This document shows, one piece after another, positions 46,191 through 58,327 of a DNA stretch of 64,000 nucleotides. This DNA is from Bactrocera neohumeralis. Its lineage: Eukaryota; Arthropoda; Insecta; Diptera; Tephritidae. The stretch lies in the NCBI RefSeq assembly GCF_024586455.1, contig NC_065921.1, positions 45,096,574 to 45,160,573 on the forward strand. The letters run 5' to 3'. The notes beneath the pieces are model-generated. The model was not told the origin of the DNA, did not search any database, and worked only from the letters and a program-made list of their open reading frames with translations. Positions within the stretch are counted from its first letter, which is position 1; each line of letters opens with the position of its first letter. The translations under genes were made by a program, and so were the position numbers.

Positions 46191-46679
46191 ACCCACGTTA
46201 AACATTCACAAATAGAAGAATAGTCTGAATTCTGAGCTCGGTGTAATTGGAGTTCCGAATTAATACTCTAAGGAGGGGAATGGCAGACCAAAGCTCTCGA
46301 CTTTTATCATGATAAGTGAATCTATTAAATAATATACCAACAAAAAACATCTTTCCTTCGTCTGGAATAGTTTAAAAAAATTGCCTAAACACTACTCTTG
46401 GGACTTTGGAAGATTTTCTAAAAGTAAATCGTATCAAATAGTATTTTCGATTCGATAAAGCTTGGTGAGGGACGAACCGAACAAGCATGTGGTTAAAACT
46501 ACTCTCTTTCACAGATTTTAACTGGGTGACTTTACTTTTTTAATAGAATCAAAGCAATCAGATAGGTAGCGAATCTTTTAGAAAAAAGCCCTAGCAGCAA
46601 GTGTAGCTACTCGAAGTAGAAACTTACATACATACATAATGAGTTATTCGAAATGGATATTTTAAACTAAAAAAAAACG
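46191..46679. other. Intergenic, nothing recognised
   Basis: No exon, repeat end or RNA gene recognised between a DINE-like copy and a transposase remnant. Confidence 0.4.
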
Positions 46680-47330
46680 CAGAAACTTCAAATTTAATGG
46701 GGATATTATTATAATTCGAAAGAACATTCGTTGCCATTTATGTTTTGAAGATTATTTCTTTCAAATGTTGGCCGCGGTTACGTCTCAGATGGTCCATCCG
46801 TTGAGTACAATTTTGGATGACTCGTTCGAGCATTTCGTCTGATAACTGGCGAATAACGCATGTAATGTTTTGCTTGTGGGATTGTCCGCATAGACTTTAG
46901 ACTTTACAAGTTTCCACAGAAAAAAGTCTAACGGTGCGATATCACATGATCTTGGTGGCCAATCGACCGGCCCAAAACGTAACATTATCTGCTCACCGCT
47001 GTGTTCTCTCAATGAATCTATAAGAATTAATGTGATGTCTTCTTGAAACCAAATGTCGCCGAGATCACAAGTTTCAATATCAGACATCAAACAGTCGGTT
47101 ACCACGGCGCGATAACGGTCATCATTGACGGTTACGTTCTCAGCGACATAATTTTGGAACAAATATGGACCGATGATGCCACCGGTAAACCACACCACAC
47201 CGTTGTTTTTTCGGGTTGAAATGGCAGGTCTTGAACGTCTTCAGGTTGATCTTCGTCCCAAATGCGGCAAATTCTTTAATTTACCTCTAATTGGATCAGC
47301 CGTTATATAATAGCATAGACAACCAGACCT
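46680..47330 (-). mobile_element. Tc1/mariner-superfamily transposase remnant
   Basis: The minus-strand frame 47198..46785 reads VWFTGGIIGPYLFQNYVAEN, VTVNDDRYRAVVTDCLM, LGDIWFQED, then a deletion removing the rest of the QQDGA box, FGPVDWPPRSCDIAPLDFFL and KLVKSKVYADNP, ending LNGWTI. The N-terminal part is missing. Closest in the window to 49735..50590. Confidence 0.75.
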
Positions 47331-48012
47331 CTGAAATTTCAATTATTTCAGTGCTGATTTTTTGGAAAAAACATAATTCATAAATTGAATTCTTCTGATA
47401 GTACCTACGTATGTCTTGAAGCTTTCAATATTTGTCATTACAACTTTCTATTACGAATGCTCAGTAAGGAATAAAAGAATTTGCCTGCTTTTGCAAATCG
47501 TATTTGTTTATTTTTATTTAATAGCATACTCGTATTACAGAATAATATAAGTTGACTGCACTCATATTAATATATTTTTTAATCGGAAAGGATTTAAGCC
47601 ATCCTAATTTTAAGATTTAGCTTTAAATTTGTATGGGTTTCATGCTGATTTTTTGAATTTCTATAAAAAGGTGGATAATTTTGTAGAAAAATGTAGAAGT
47701 GTAACAAAAAACTCATAATCAAAAGTAACAAAGTTATATAAATTCATAAATTTTTTCGGCATTTCGCACTGACTACACTTTTTTTTATCGATTTTCGAGT
47801 TAGTCAAAGAAAAACCTTATAGTCAACTTACTATTATAGATGTGTTTAGAGATATTTTAATATCTATCTATATAGATAGTATTAAATATCATATCAATAA
47901 GTTTCAAAAATGTTTACTGTTTTTTGCGACAAAAGATTTTGTGTTCAAATTTCCAATTTCGTTTAATATCCTTCTTAGTTAAAATTCACTTAAGCATTTT
48001 ATCAAAATCAAC
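47331..48012. other. 3' flank of L4
   Basis: AT-rich; may contain the 3' UTR of L4. No further exon recognised. Confidence 0.4.
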
Positions 48013-49345
48013 TCAGCGGTCATATACACCCAAAAAGGCATTACAAGATGGGCAGTAGTGCTCCACATTTCGTGCGCAATCCGTGCAATACACAGCGCAG
48101 GCGCAAGGCAGGCAGCTAAAAGAAAAGAGTAAGAGCGTTAGCATTTAGAAAGTCATGCCTATTTTATATACTATGGTGTGATAAGGTATAAGTGAATTAT
48201 ACAATATTAGGGTGGTCCGTATTGTAAACTGTGAAATATTTTTCTATAAATAATTACAGATTATAAAATTGCATATTTAATGATTATTAAGTGTTTCGAA
48301 CAATATTTTATTATGTTGAGAATTTTCATAAATAATGTTAATTTAAATCGGTTGCCGAAAAGCTTTAATTTTTTAATTCAATCACGCCGCCAGCAAACTT
48401 GCTTTCACAAAATGTATTCCTTCATTTTATTTAAACCTAACATTTAAGGCTATGTCTGCTCCTACATGGACTTTGAGCCTCCGACCTCTATTGGAGTTTT
48501 TTGGAGAGTGTTTTAGTAGATGATTTTAGCCATTAAATTTTCTTTAAACAAACTTTGGAAACGAACATGAATATACCTAGATTATTGGTTAGTATTTAGT
48601 TAGGTATGTGCCGTGAATTCGATTTGATTTCGACAAAAAGATAAAAATCTATTTGCTTATGAGTTATTATTGAGACATGTCAGGAAAAACACGAATTAAT
48701 TTTAATACCGAAAGCACTACTTTACATGCCACTGGGTAAGGTTTGAATAATACAATTTCGGAATCCCGCCATTTCGGGATTGTTATTTATTGTGCTCAAT
48801 TGCATTTGTTGTTTGTTTTTTTACCTTACACTTTTTATTATTTCGGGATCCCGAAATTTCGGTTTGAATTCGGTGTTTTCCTAACATTTTTTGTTATTTC
48901 GGTATTCTTATCTAATGAGCTCAGTTGTGTGTTTTTTCAAATTCGATTGAAATGCTTTCCTAAGTATTAGAGGTTATGCTATTCATCATTTACCCATATG
49001 TATGTACATACATTTATTACGCTTGTCTAAAATTATATTATTTATCAAATTTACCTAATGAGTCGGATAGATCTTTCAGTATTGGAACTCCCATTAGGTA
49101 ATAGCTTATAAGTTAGTGTAAAGTTAAATGAGTAAATAGTTAAATTTTTCGTAATAATTTAATTATTTTTAATTGACCATCATAATGTTCCTTTCAGCTA
49201 GTTATAATACTCACAGCATTCCAGCGAGTAGTAAAGCAATAATATGTGATTTTGTCGAAGATCTGTATTCCATACGCGATGTCACCTGTTTGGAGCAATT
49301 CGGGCAGCTCAAACTGCAGGGTATTGGGCCAAGTGGTGGTAACAT
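48013..49345 (-). CDS. Short LITAF-domain protein L4 (77 aa)
   Basis: Coding parts are 49345..49215 and 48115..48013 (131+103 nt = 77 codons plus stop), joined by a 1099-bp phase-2 intron with donor CT|GTGAGT and acceptor CTTTTAG. The upstream acceptor CCACAG at 49380 puts 34 nt of 5' UTR ahead of the ATG with an in-frame TGA, so an earlier non-coding exon is expected. Almost the whole protein is the LITAF domain: CPNC (14-17), HIIALLLAGMLCLPCACAVY as the hydrophobic segment, and HYCPSC (Cys 65 and 68), ending FLGVYDR. There is no Pro-rich leader or PPxY, so it should bind zinc and membranes but not WW-domain ligases directly. Closest to L5 (shared CARNVEH, CPSCN, GVY). Between L3 and L5 in the array. 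Confidence 0.9.
48214..48260. mobile_element. Isolated hAT-MITE end
   Basis: TTAGGGTGGTCCGTATTGT resembles the left end of the MITE at 26659. No partner end was found nearby. Within the L4 intron. Confidence 0.3.
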
Positions 49346-49734
49346 TACTCAAAGTGATTCGGTGAAACAACAAATGGAGCTGTGGTTGACATTGAAAAAA
49401 GAAAAGTTTGACAATTATGTTACTTCAACATTCATAAATTCTATTTCTGCGATTTATTTAACTTAATTTAACAACATTTAAGGCGGACAGTCCGCAATAT
49501 CTCAAATGGTTTTTGAGTTGACGGAACCTTCTAAAGTGTAGCCGCTCAGTTCAATCTGCTATTTGCAATTTGCTGCTGTGATAACTCGAAGACAAATGAT
49601 GTGGTCATCATGAAATTGTTTCTGCCTTTTCTGCATATAACTGTGCATACAATGACCTACTAAATCTGATCAAAAATCAACAGGCCGAAACAAAAAATCG
49701 AATATTTTCTAAATGCCGCCATTTTGTCATTTTT
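49346..49734. other. 5' flank of L4 up to a transposon
   Basis: Contains the L4 5' UTR piece (49346-49379) and its upstream intron. The non-coding first exon of L4 is not identified. Confidence 0.4.
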
Positions 49735-50590
49735 TTGACTGATAACTGGCGAATGACACTCGTCATGTTTTGTTCAAGGCCTGAATCGAAGCAAGATTGT
49801 CCGCATAGATTTTAGACTTTACATATTTCCACACGAAAGAATCTAACGGTGTGATATCACACGATCTTGGTGGCCAATCGACCGGCACAAAACGTGAAAT
49901 TATCTGCTTATCGAATTGTTCTCTCAATGAATCCATTGATTGATGCGATGTGTTGGAAGGCCATCTTGTTGAATCCAAATATCGCCGAGATCACGAGCTT
50001 CAATTTCCGACATCAAATAGTCGATTATCATTGCGCGATAATGGTCGCCATTGATGGTTTCGTTCTCACCGGCATCATTTTTGAAGAAATATGGACGAAT
50101 CTCTTCAGATGGCTCTTCGTCCCAAATGCGGCTATTTTGCTTGTTTACACACCCATTCAGCCAGAAATGGACCTCATCGCTGAACAAAATTTGGCTCCAA
50201 ACTTGGAACTTTTCAAGATCCCTTAGAGCAAAGCGATGTCGCTGGGGAAGGTCGAGCGGCTTCAATTCTAGCACAAGCTCAATTTTGTACGCTTTCAATT
50301 TAAGATCTCGACATAAAATGCAATAAGTCGTTCCATTCGTCAGCCCGAGTTGCTGCGAACGGCGCCGAATCGACTCTCCACGGTCTTCGTGTACACTCTC
50401 AGCTACATCTGCTATATTTTTTTCATTGCATGCTGGAAGTGGTCTATTCGGTCGTATATTATAATAATAATGTTGGGTTTCAAGATTGGTGATGGTGTTG
50501 CGAATAGTATGCTCAGTAGGCCGATCTTTCCATGATAAAATGCCAAACAATACTGAGCAAAAATAACATGACAGCTTGACATGACTCATG
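49735..50590 (-). mobile_element. Tc1/mariner-superfamily transposon, nearly complete frame with deletions
   Basis: The 221-codon minus-strand frame (50589..49924) has KDRPTEHTIRNTITNLETQ, the helix-turn-helix region RSQQLGLTNGTTYCIL, LELKPLDLPQRHRFAL, ILFSDEVHFWLNGCVNKQNS (first catalytic Asp) and IWDEEP. A jump of tens of residues follows to RPYFFKNDAGENETINGDHY, then DIWIQQDGLPTH (second Asp). A frameshift leads to SLREQFDKQIISRF and VDWPPRSCDITPLDSFVWKY. The best preserved member of its family in the window, still inactivated. Confidence 0.82.
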
Positions 50591-50654
50591 CGTGATCTGT
50601 CAAAAAGAGGCTTTTGGAAAAAGTGCTTCTACTTGAATCACCTGTTAGTTTAAA

Positions 50655-51988
50655 ATTTTTTTTTTTCAAAAGCAAGGAAGCTATGCAAATGTGGTGAAAG
50701 GCAACACTGTGCAAATGCAACTTCCGCAAAATCCTCCAAATGGAGGTATTGAAACTATGATTATAAATCTTACACAGTGTATGACACAATTTATGTCTAC
50801 TATACAAAACATGATCCAAGATTTAATAAAATCACAAAATCAAATGCTGCAAAATTTATTAAGTAAAAAATGAGCTTACTAAATATCTGTATATGGAATT
50901 CTAACGGTGTTAACCAACATAAATTAGAGATTATCAGATTTCTGTCTGAAAAGAATATAGATGTAATGCTTATTTCAGAACTCATCTAACAAATAAAAAT
51001 AATTTCAATATACCGGGATTTAGACTATATGTTACAAATCATCCGGATGGAAAAGCGCATGGTGGTACGGCAGTGTTGATTAGAAATCGTTTAAACCACT
51101 ATGCTCTAGAATCTCATGCTACACCACAGTTACAAGCTACAACAATATCACTAAAAAATCGGGGTTGTGACCTAAACCTTACGGCTATATACTGTCCACC
51201 TCGTTTTAAAATTACAGAAATCGAATTTAAAGACTTTTTTGGAACACTAGGTCAAAGATTTCTAGCAGGTGGAGATTACAACGCAAAACACACGTACTGG
51301 GGCTCACGTCTTATTAATCCGAAAGGACGACAGCTGTATCAAACTGTTATAAATAGGCACAATAACCTTGAAATAATATCTCCTGGTAAGCCGACATATT
51401 GGCCTAGTGACCGTAAGAAAATACCAGCACATAACAGCTGATACATGTACTGATCTATCTTCTGATTATTCTCCTGTACTAATAAAGTTATTTGAACAAC
51501 CCATATTCGTTAATCCAAAAGTGGGTTTAACTTCTTATAAAACGAATTGGCTAAAATATAAAAAGTACGTCAGTAGCCACATTAATATTGAGTACAAAAT
51601 AAATACAGGAAGTGATATTGACGAAAGTATAAGAGAAGTTAATGATATAATAACCAGCGCAGCTGTCTTAGCAACACCAAACAAAAGATATAATCCGCTT
51701 GGCTTCAGAAAAATCTCTAATAGAGAAATAGAAATGCTTGTAAATGAAAAAAGGCGTGCACGACGTGAATGGCAGATAAATCGCTCCCCCTCCACTCAGC
51801 TTCAATTGAAAGCTGCGGTACGTAAATTAAAAAAAGCGCTCAAACGTGAGGAAGAATTGAACACCGAAATGTATATAAAGAAGCTGTGTCCAAATTCAAA
51901 CAAGCAAAATTCAATTTGGAAAGCCCAAAAGTCCAGCTTTTGTTGGATTCGGTGGACTTACAGTCGACTACAGTTTACTTTCAGGTTC
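50655..51988 (+). mobile_element. Jockey-type LINE fragment
   Basis: Plus-strand remnant covering the end of ORF1 (50697-50873, KGNTVQMQLPQNPPNGGIE ... MLQNLLSKK, a coiled, Gln/Asn/Met-rich tail). The endonuclease part of ORF2 follows, with ICIWNSNGVNQHKLEII, LISETHLT (frameshift), GGTAVLIRN, FLAGGDYNAKHTYWGSR and linker sequence RRARREW ... LKAAVRKLKKAL. It is 5'-truncated at the neighbouring transposon and 3'-truncated at 51988 by a MITE. No RT domain is left. Confidence 0.8.
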
Positions 51989-51997
51989 AAGTGCTGA
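50870..51997 (+). pseudogene. Jockey-type LINE ORF2, endonuclease portion
   Basis: Starts at ATG 50870, which overlaps the ORF1 stop as ATGA. The domain runs IWNSNGV, ISE (catalytic Glu), PDGKAHGGTAV, LTAIYCPP, GGDYNAKH (GDxN box), then a frameshift near 51410 before SSDYSPVLIKL (the terminal SDHxPV box). The linker continues to about 51990 and then enters the MITE. Breaks: one indel near 50985 (stop after ISELI), one near 51410, and no RT. Confidence 0.78.
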
Positions 51998-52601
51998 AAA
52001 CATAGAGCGCGACAGGCTGCAAACTACAGCTGTCAAATATTAAAATACACACGTTCTTATGGACACTGTTATTTTGACAGCTGCACGACTACACGACTGC
52101 AGGCCGACAGTTGTCGTTCTCGCTAACTTCAATATCCTCCTATATTTGCCAACGACAGTAAGACGACAGTAGAGTTGACAGTAGAATGGAAGATAGATAG
52201 ATGAGGTAGAGTGGTGATGCCACTAATATGTAAAATGTAAAATTATTCACAGCTCTAACAAACTTGAAGTTATTTTTCAAATAAAAGCATAAAATAGCTT
52301 TATTATATCATTTGTAATAACAATTGATAATTTAAAGCAAAAATATTTACCTATTTACTTATTTTTTGCATAAAAATTTCACTTTGAACAAATAATTAAA
52401 ATTTCATTGAAGTGAAAGGAATTAGTATGGCCACAACGAAATTGTGTACATACAAAATGGAAAACTGCGTTGTTTTGTATACATGCCGGCCATTGTGTTG
52501 TTGCTGCTTCTCAAAAATGTACATGTAGTAAGATGCACAACGACGTTTTCAGTTCACTGTCGTGTAGCTGCTGCCTGTCGCGCTCTATGTGTTCAGCACT
52601 T
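51989..52601. mobile_element. 613-bp MITE with 29-bp inverted ends
   Basis: The left end AAGTGCTGAAAACATAGAGC continues GCGACAGGC. The right end in reverse is AAGTGCTGAACACATAGAGC continuing GCGACAGGC, one mismatch in 29. Subterminal blocks (CAGCTG, GACTACACGACTGC, GTCGTGTAGCTGC) are also partly inverted. No ORF of note, no obvious target duplication, superfamily unknown. It interrupts the jockey-type LINE. Confidence 0.75.
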
Positions 52602-53890
52602 CATACGTATAAACTCCCCATTCAGCACTTGCCATGTTGTGATAGACGTGTTTTGAAGCACCGCTATCATTTTTCATTTCTCTCGACTAATACTCACGAG
52701 TTTTTTTTCGAGCCATTGTGTGGGATCCAACATAAACATTTCTTTTTCCAGCCAAACCTTAATGGAATATTGAATATATAATATGCTCATCCCACTAATG
52801 TCTGTAATTGTCTCATTCTTAACTTAGTATCAATAGTTTTCCGAACGACAACTGATTTTGAGAGACCTTCCATTGATAAACAATGATTCTTGATGGAGCT
52901 TTATCGCCAAAAACTGAATTAAGCTCATGGGTGCTCTGTTGCTTAGTTAATCCAATCCGAAAATTGTAAAAAATAATCTCTAGAAAATGGTAGCGATTTA
53001 ATACCGTTTTATGGTCGAAATGAATATTTTAAGTAACTGTAAACAACACAAATAGTGCTCGAATGCCAAAAAATTCTGAGTATTGATACCATCAATCATC
53101 ATTTACTGTGAAAAAAATTATTAAGTTGTGAGTTGCCACATTGCAACACTAGAGTTGAAAAAACCCGAAATGTAAGAAGCAACCCACGTACTGTAGTATT
53201 TTGATTAATTATTGCCATAGGATTGAGAAAAAAATTGATATAGCGTTTTATAAGAAAAAACTTCATGGGTTGCTATTATTGTTTGGTTTTACTGATAGCA
53301 ACATATCATGTTCGTCAGATTTCTCATGTACCGCATGGTACCAAATATATTGGTTTTGGTACCAGTATGACCCCAGTACCATCTATAGAGGAATTTCGTC
53401 TATAATTCGAATGTAAACAAATCTTAACTTTTGTTTATAAATGCATATTGTTTATTTAAATTCTATTTTACGTCAGCTCCGATTAGCGACAAAATAAAAA
53501 AATAAATATTTTCTAACATTAATGTTTCAAATTAGTCATTGATATTGTGAAATTACGTGAACTTTGTATTCATAGCAATAAATGATAAGAGCAAGAGAGA
53601 TTTTTGTTTGTGTACTTTATAGAAGAAAACTGCACTTTCGAATATTTAGTGTGATTTTAATTCTATTCACAAATCTTATCATCTTTCTGAATACCGTGCG
53701 CATTAATCACGGCTTGTTGATTGGAAATTATAATTATTTTATTTGTAAAGGGTATAATATTTGGCCATCAAACCACTACTTATACCGACTGAAATTAATC
53801 GAGATATATTTAGGATTACACACTATCATATAAAAATGACAACGATGACGAAAGTAATAGATTTTCGGTTGTTTATCTATTATACCATTA
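52602..53890. other. Intergenic, nothing recognised
   Basis: AT-rich DNA. Plus-strand frames of 70-83 codons (53201, 53582) show only composition-biased hydrophobic peptides. No exon or repeat end recognised. Confidence 0.4.
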
Positions 53891-53899
53891 GTTAAAATG

Positions 53900-54500
53900 T
53901 ACGTGGGTGATTGCTTGTGGGTGGCTGCGGTGGCACTATCATAGGCAAAAGCCAATTTTCCTGCTTCTACAAGTCCGGGCGTTTTTGGCGGATTGCTCTC
54001 CGCAAATTGTGCGTAACTTGCAAGTAATATTCTTTATTAACCGTCGTCCCTTTGGCAAGAACTCAGGCTACACGAAGACCCTGCAATAAAAGAAAACGTT
54101 TAGCAAAATTATTCGACCTAACTTGGTAGCTTCCATTGAGATGATTGAGCGCTGGTTTCCACGTCATAACCTAAACACCATGATTCATCACTAGTTATGA
54201 CTCTCTGGAGCAGATCTGGGTTGACACGTACTTAGTCCAATTTTGGCACAGACTTGGCAGCGATCCGGCTCATACAAAAATCATTGTTTAAAGTCGAATG
54301 AAACGAGCCTATTGATATGTTTAGTTCCTTAGCAATTTCCTTAATAACGATTCGGCGATCGAAGAACATTTTGTACCACCCATAAACGCTGCTTTTGTCC
54401 AAGGTATGCGTCCGCGTACTTTAGATTGTTTTTCATACAAAATTTCATGCAGATTGCTAGATAAATTTTTTTAGGTAAATAACCAATATGTTTCCAAACA
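53900..54500 (-). mobile_element. Mariner-like transposase remnant
   Basis: The minus strand near 54070-53950 reads PEFLPKGRRLIKN and a decayed continuation, matching the EFLPxGxTVNKEYY block. Near 54230-54130 it reads like the 'RVITSDESW ... YDVETSAQSSQW' block, and near 54390-54310 the helix-turn-helix KEIAKELNIS-like region. Stops throughout. Confidence 0.55.
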
Positions 54501-54659
54501 AAACAGCTCCAATAAATTAACTAGACAATGGGCGACCTTTTCAGCATAAGTAAAGGATATGAGAACCAACAAACCGCAACAAAATAATCAAAAATCGAAT
54601 ACCCGCAAAAATTCAAAATTTGTCATACAGCAGAGTAGATGATTCGCGCAACCATGGAT

Positions 54660-55095
54660 CGGTTTGGTTTACTCTAGTGGGTAAGGAGCATGCTTAGAGA
54701 CGCACCGTAAGACGGATTTTGTAGAAGGATCCTGGTTTTCGGGCTTACAAAATTTAACTCGTGCAAGAATTGAAGCCCAACGACCATAAAGCACGTCGAA
54801 TTCTGACAAGAAAACTTTGTTCAACCATGAAGCTCACTTTTAGTTGAATGTTTATTGGAAGGATATTTTCAGAGAGCCCATTATCTCGCGCAGTGGGCTT
54901 TCAACACCACTGCACAACAAAGGTGTAAAAATGTTACATTTCACATATCGTAATTTGGATTTCCAAAATAATCTCAGTGGGTCGAGAACTTCACTAATAT
55001 CGATTACTAGTTATCGGTCTTGCAATGTTCGGTTCGGCTCCAACCTTCGAAGGTGTTATCGACCACAGTCCTCATAATCTCAATAAGTTTACAAC
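54660..55095 (+). mobile_element. Tc1/mariner-superfamily remnant, plus orientation
   Basis: QELKPNDHKARRILTRK at about 54762 matches the ELKPxDHxxRRxF block. Weak matches to 'FWLNGFVNKQN ... FW' follow at about 54835-54890. The rest has decayed. Opposite in orientation to the neighbour at 53900. Confidence 0.45.
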
Positions 55096-56200
55096 GAAGA
55101 TTATTCTCAATTTATCCCAATTTGGCCGCTGCTTTCACTAAAAGTACTGATTTAATGTGTTTTTCTGAAGCATCTACATATGTTTATTTCTGTGAGGTCT
55201 CAAACTTTGCTTTGGGATTTTGTTATTTGGCCGACGTATGTCATCCTAAATGAATGACTTTGTGTAATGTTCGCACTGAAAAACCCCCCTTCCCGAAAGT
55301 TTTATCTTTGTTATCTGTTATACTATATCACCACAATTACACACTAGATGACTCAAGCCAAAATTCTGCAGCCTTCATCCCACTGTTCAAGGTTAAAGTC
55401 GGACAAAACGCTTATAACTCGTTTCCCTATTAAACATAGTATATCCCTCTAGCCATTTGCATTCCCTTAAAGCACAATAAATAAATAACGGCCCTTTGCG
55501 GACAAACAAAATAAGTGAACAACATACCACATATAGTATGTCCTTTTGCTTATAATTCACTGGGTTTCACGCCTTGTTTTCGGCCACACCTTGCAAGAAA
55601 TGTAGCCATGTCGCTACATATGTGTATGCATTTCAATGTTGGACAGACTGTCCCAATGGCTTGCATGATTATGTACTAATTACTCATCGGCATTTTCACC
55701 ACAGATTACTGTCATTCACATTCATGAACGCGCCTTAAGAAGATAGTTTTTTACTTAATATATTTGATTTTCCGATATTTGTAAGTGCGTAGTAAAATAT
55801 TCCTCAACGAAGAGCCACAAAAAATGGACGTAGATATGGATATACTTGTACATAAAAGTAGCAAGAAAACGAATATGTTGACACATATCGATATTTTTAG
55901 TCTTCTTGTTTTGCTTTTGAATTTTTATTACTATATTAAAATCAGGATTAATTTTGACGAGAATATGCCCCTTTATAGATGAAAAGAATAGCTGAATATT
56001 TACTAACTCCAAAATCGGGTATGTTTCTTCGATAGAATCTTTAAAAATTTGGCAATGCGCTTAAATGTAGGTCAAAATTTAGTTAGGTATTATTTACGGT
56101 GTAGAAAACTTCAAATAGCAATGCTCCTAAAGTTCTACTTTGATGAATTGAGTTTTGAAATATTGTCTATTTTATTTTATCCTTTTTTAATTTTATTTGG
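55096..56200. other. Intergenic, nothing recognised
   Basis: No exon or known repeat identified in about 1.1 kb. Confidence 0.4.
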
Positions 56201-56430
56201 TTTTTGCTTTTCTGCTGTTTGTTCGTCTCTCCGCACCTCGGTATATACGCGAGCTAGTCGCTCAATGTTTGTTTCACACGTCCTTTCTTTTTCAAGAAAC
56301 TGCTTGTTTTTCGGAACCGCCGATTCGAACCACTATAGCACCTAGTTTCGGCGATCACCTCTTCATTCGACGAAAATTTCTTCACATCAGCATTCTTTTA
56401 AGATCTGAGGACAGAAAATAGTAGCAATAT
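56201..56430. mobile_element. DINE-like fragment joined to a mariner C-terminal fragment
   Basis: 56230-56335 (TATACGCGAGCTAGTCGCTC, TTTTCAAGAAACTGCTTG) matches the 8740-8830 part of the DINE-like repeat. 56341-56430 (CTAGTTTCGGCGATCACCTC) matches 13123-13205, the 3' end of a mariner element. The junction is abrupt. Confidence 0.5.
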
Positions 56431-57447
56431 TTGTCAACACTTCAAATTCCAAAATTACAGTACCAGAAGTTGGTTCACTCAAAATGATATAATTCACAAA
56501 CTAATGACCTGAGAGCTGTCAAATTTATAGGCGAGCCTAATGAAGATTAGGGCAAAATAGAAATCAATATTTTATCTTTTCTGTTCGGTGCAAACGAAGT
56601 TTACGTTATTTCTTGTGTTAATACCTTTTTGTTGTCCTTTTTTCATATTAAGCCAGAAATTTATATTCTGTTCTTAAATTCACAATAAAAAAATATGTAT
56701 TTTCTATTTAAAAAATTTTCTTTTAAAATTTTGTTTTTGGCCTTTTTTAAAGTTTCCAATATAATTTGTAAACATTATGCAATAAAATAAAAGTTTTCTT
56801 ACTCAAAAATATTTTTATATTGTATAATGCCGTCATAAACACGTCGTCCACAAAGGACGTTTTAAAACTATTGAATTGGTCACTTTTCATTCGAGGCGCC
56901 ATTTATGATTATCTTTATTCACATGCACATTTACACATGTACTGAGAATATTATGTACACATGCACTTGGATATTATCCACATATATGTGTATATACATA
57001 TAAATAAATAAAATTGTACTAAAGTGCATGCGAGGTCTTCGTGTGCAATGATAATTTTGTAATTTATCCTTTTATCTTTCAAAGTTATCTTAGAAAACAT
57101 TGCAAAAGCACAGAAAACAGTTTAAATCAATGAAATGGTGGTGAATAAAATTTTTAGTGTTGACCTTGGATTTAATTGATATTATATGTGGAGAGGGCGC
57201 ATTCGACAACAAAAAATATTAGATTTTGTCACAAATTCAGAGAGAATTCTCAACATTGCTAATGGCACCATAATCTGGCATCCGATCAAGTAAACTTAAA
57301 CATTTATCCAGTTTTTCTCAGTCGCAGCAAATACTTAACGAACTGTATGGACGCTCCTTATAAAGCGTGTACAGCCAGCACTTAAAAGTCCATAAAGCGC
57401 CGCAGCATTTCACTTCTGAACCCATAATAATGGACTTTGAGTGACTA
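56431..57447. other. Intergenic AT-rich DNA
   Basis: Long A/T runs near 56640-56830. No exon or repeat end recognised. Confidence 0.4.
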
Positions 57448-57760
57448 TTAAGAGGTTACATCTACTTATGAACTAAAAACAAGATTTATTTGCACTTATC
57501 TATATCGATGTACAGATATTTGAGAATATTCTCTGAAAATTAAGTGGACCCGCAAATAGTTTCGGAGATATGTATGTAAGATTTTTGTATCTTAGTGCGG
57601 TGTCTCGAAACGCTATTTTCAGAGCCATTGTGGAAAACGCTGGAGGAAACGGCTGGAATGATCGGCTTGCAATTTTCACACGACCCTCTTGGATATACTA
57701 CTATGAACAAAAATTAGTAAGACTTCGTTCAGAATTTTAAAACTCCAAATTAATTTTTAA
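57448..57760. mobile_element. Diverged relative of the 40937 MITE
   Basis: Left end 'TTAAGAGGTTACATC', interior 'AGTTTCGGAGATATGTATG' and 'GTGCGGTGTCTCGAAACGC' parallel 40937-41180. The right end is not found. Confidence 0.4.
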
Positions 57761-58327
57761 AAATCTATGTCGTCTCTCTTACACTTGTGCCAACGTTTTT
57801 TCCAATCTTCGAAAGAGTTGTTAAAGTCAAATTTCACAATAACTGTCTTTTGTAAAGTCACCATTTTGTAAAAAATCAAAATTTAACTAGTTCTTCGATC
57901 CCAACTTGTATTTATCTATAGTAATAACAATTTTGTCTGCTGCTTGATGATTTTGGATTTGAGCTAATTTAAAGCAGAAAGAATCTTCCACATATCAACA
58001 CTCCTTTTTCCGAAGCAGGAGGGACACTCTTTAAATAACAAAAACTCAGCAACATTTGCCAGCAATAATCCAATATTAACCAACGATGTCTTGAAAACAT
58101 GCAGTTCCAAACGATCAGCCGCCACCAAACTATTCTGGTAGAGATGTTGGTATGTTCTTTTTTCTTAGTATGAAGCGAAATATTTCTCTATTTTTGACGA
58201 TTTTATCCATCAGATCTGAACAAGAGCATGTTAACCCTTTTTTGGAAACCTTCGCTACTTACCTACTTTTAGCAGACAGAAACGCATAGAAATTCCTTTT
58301 TAATTCAATTGCATTCTTTACAATATA
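57761..58327. other. Intergenic, nothing recognised
   Basis: No feature recognised. 'TTCCAATCTTCGAAAG' type words near 57805 may be old mariner sequence but are too weak to call. Confidence 0.35.

Noticed and set aside
48841..48856. Reading the palindrome as an NF-kappaB-type immune control site
   Set aside because: Tempting next to immune-linked genes, but the sequence does not fit the GGGRNNYYCC consensus well and there is no supporting cluster.
56310..56345. 'GATTCGAACC' as a tRNA T-arm (B box)
   Set aside because: No acceptor stem, A box or anticodon arm can be folded around it; it lies within a DINE-like fragment.
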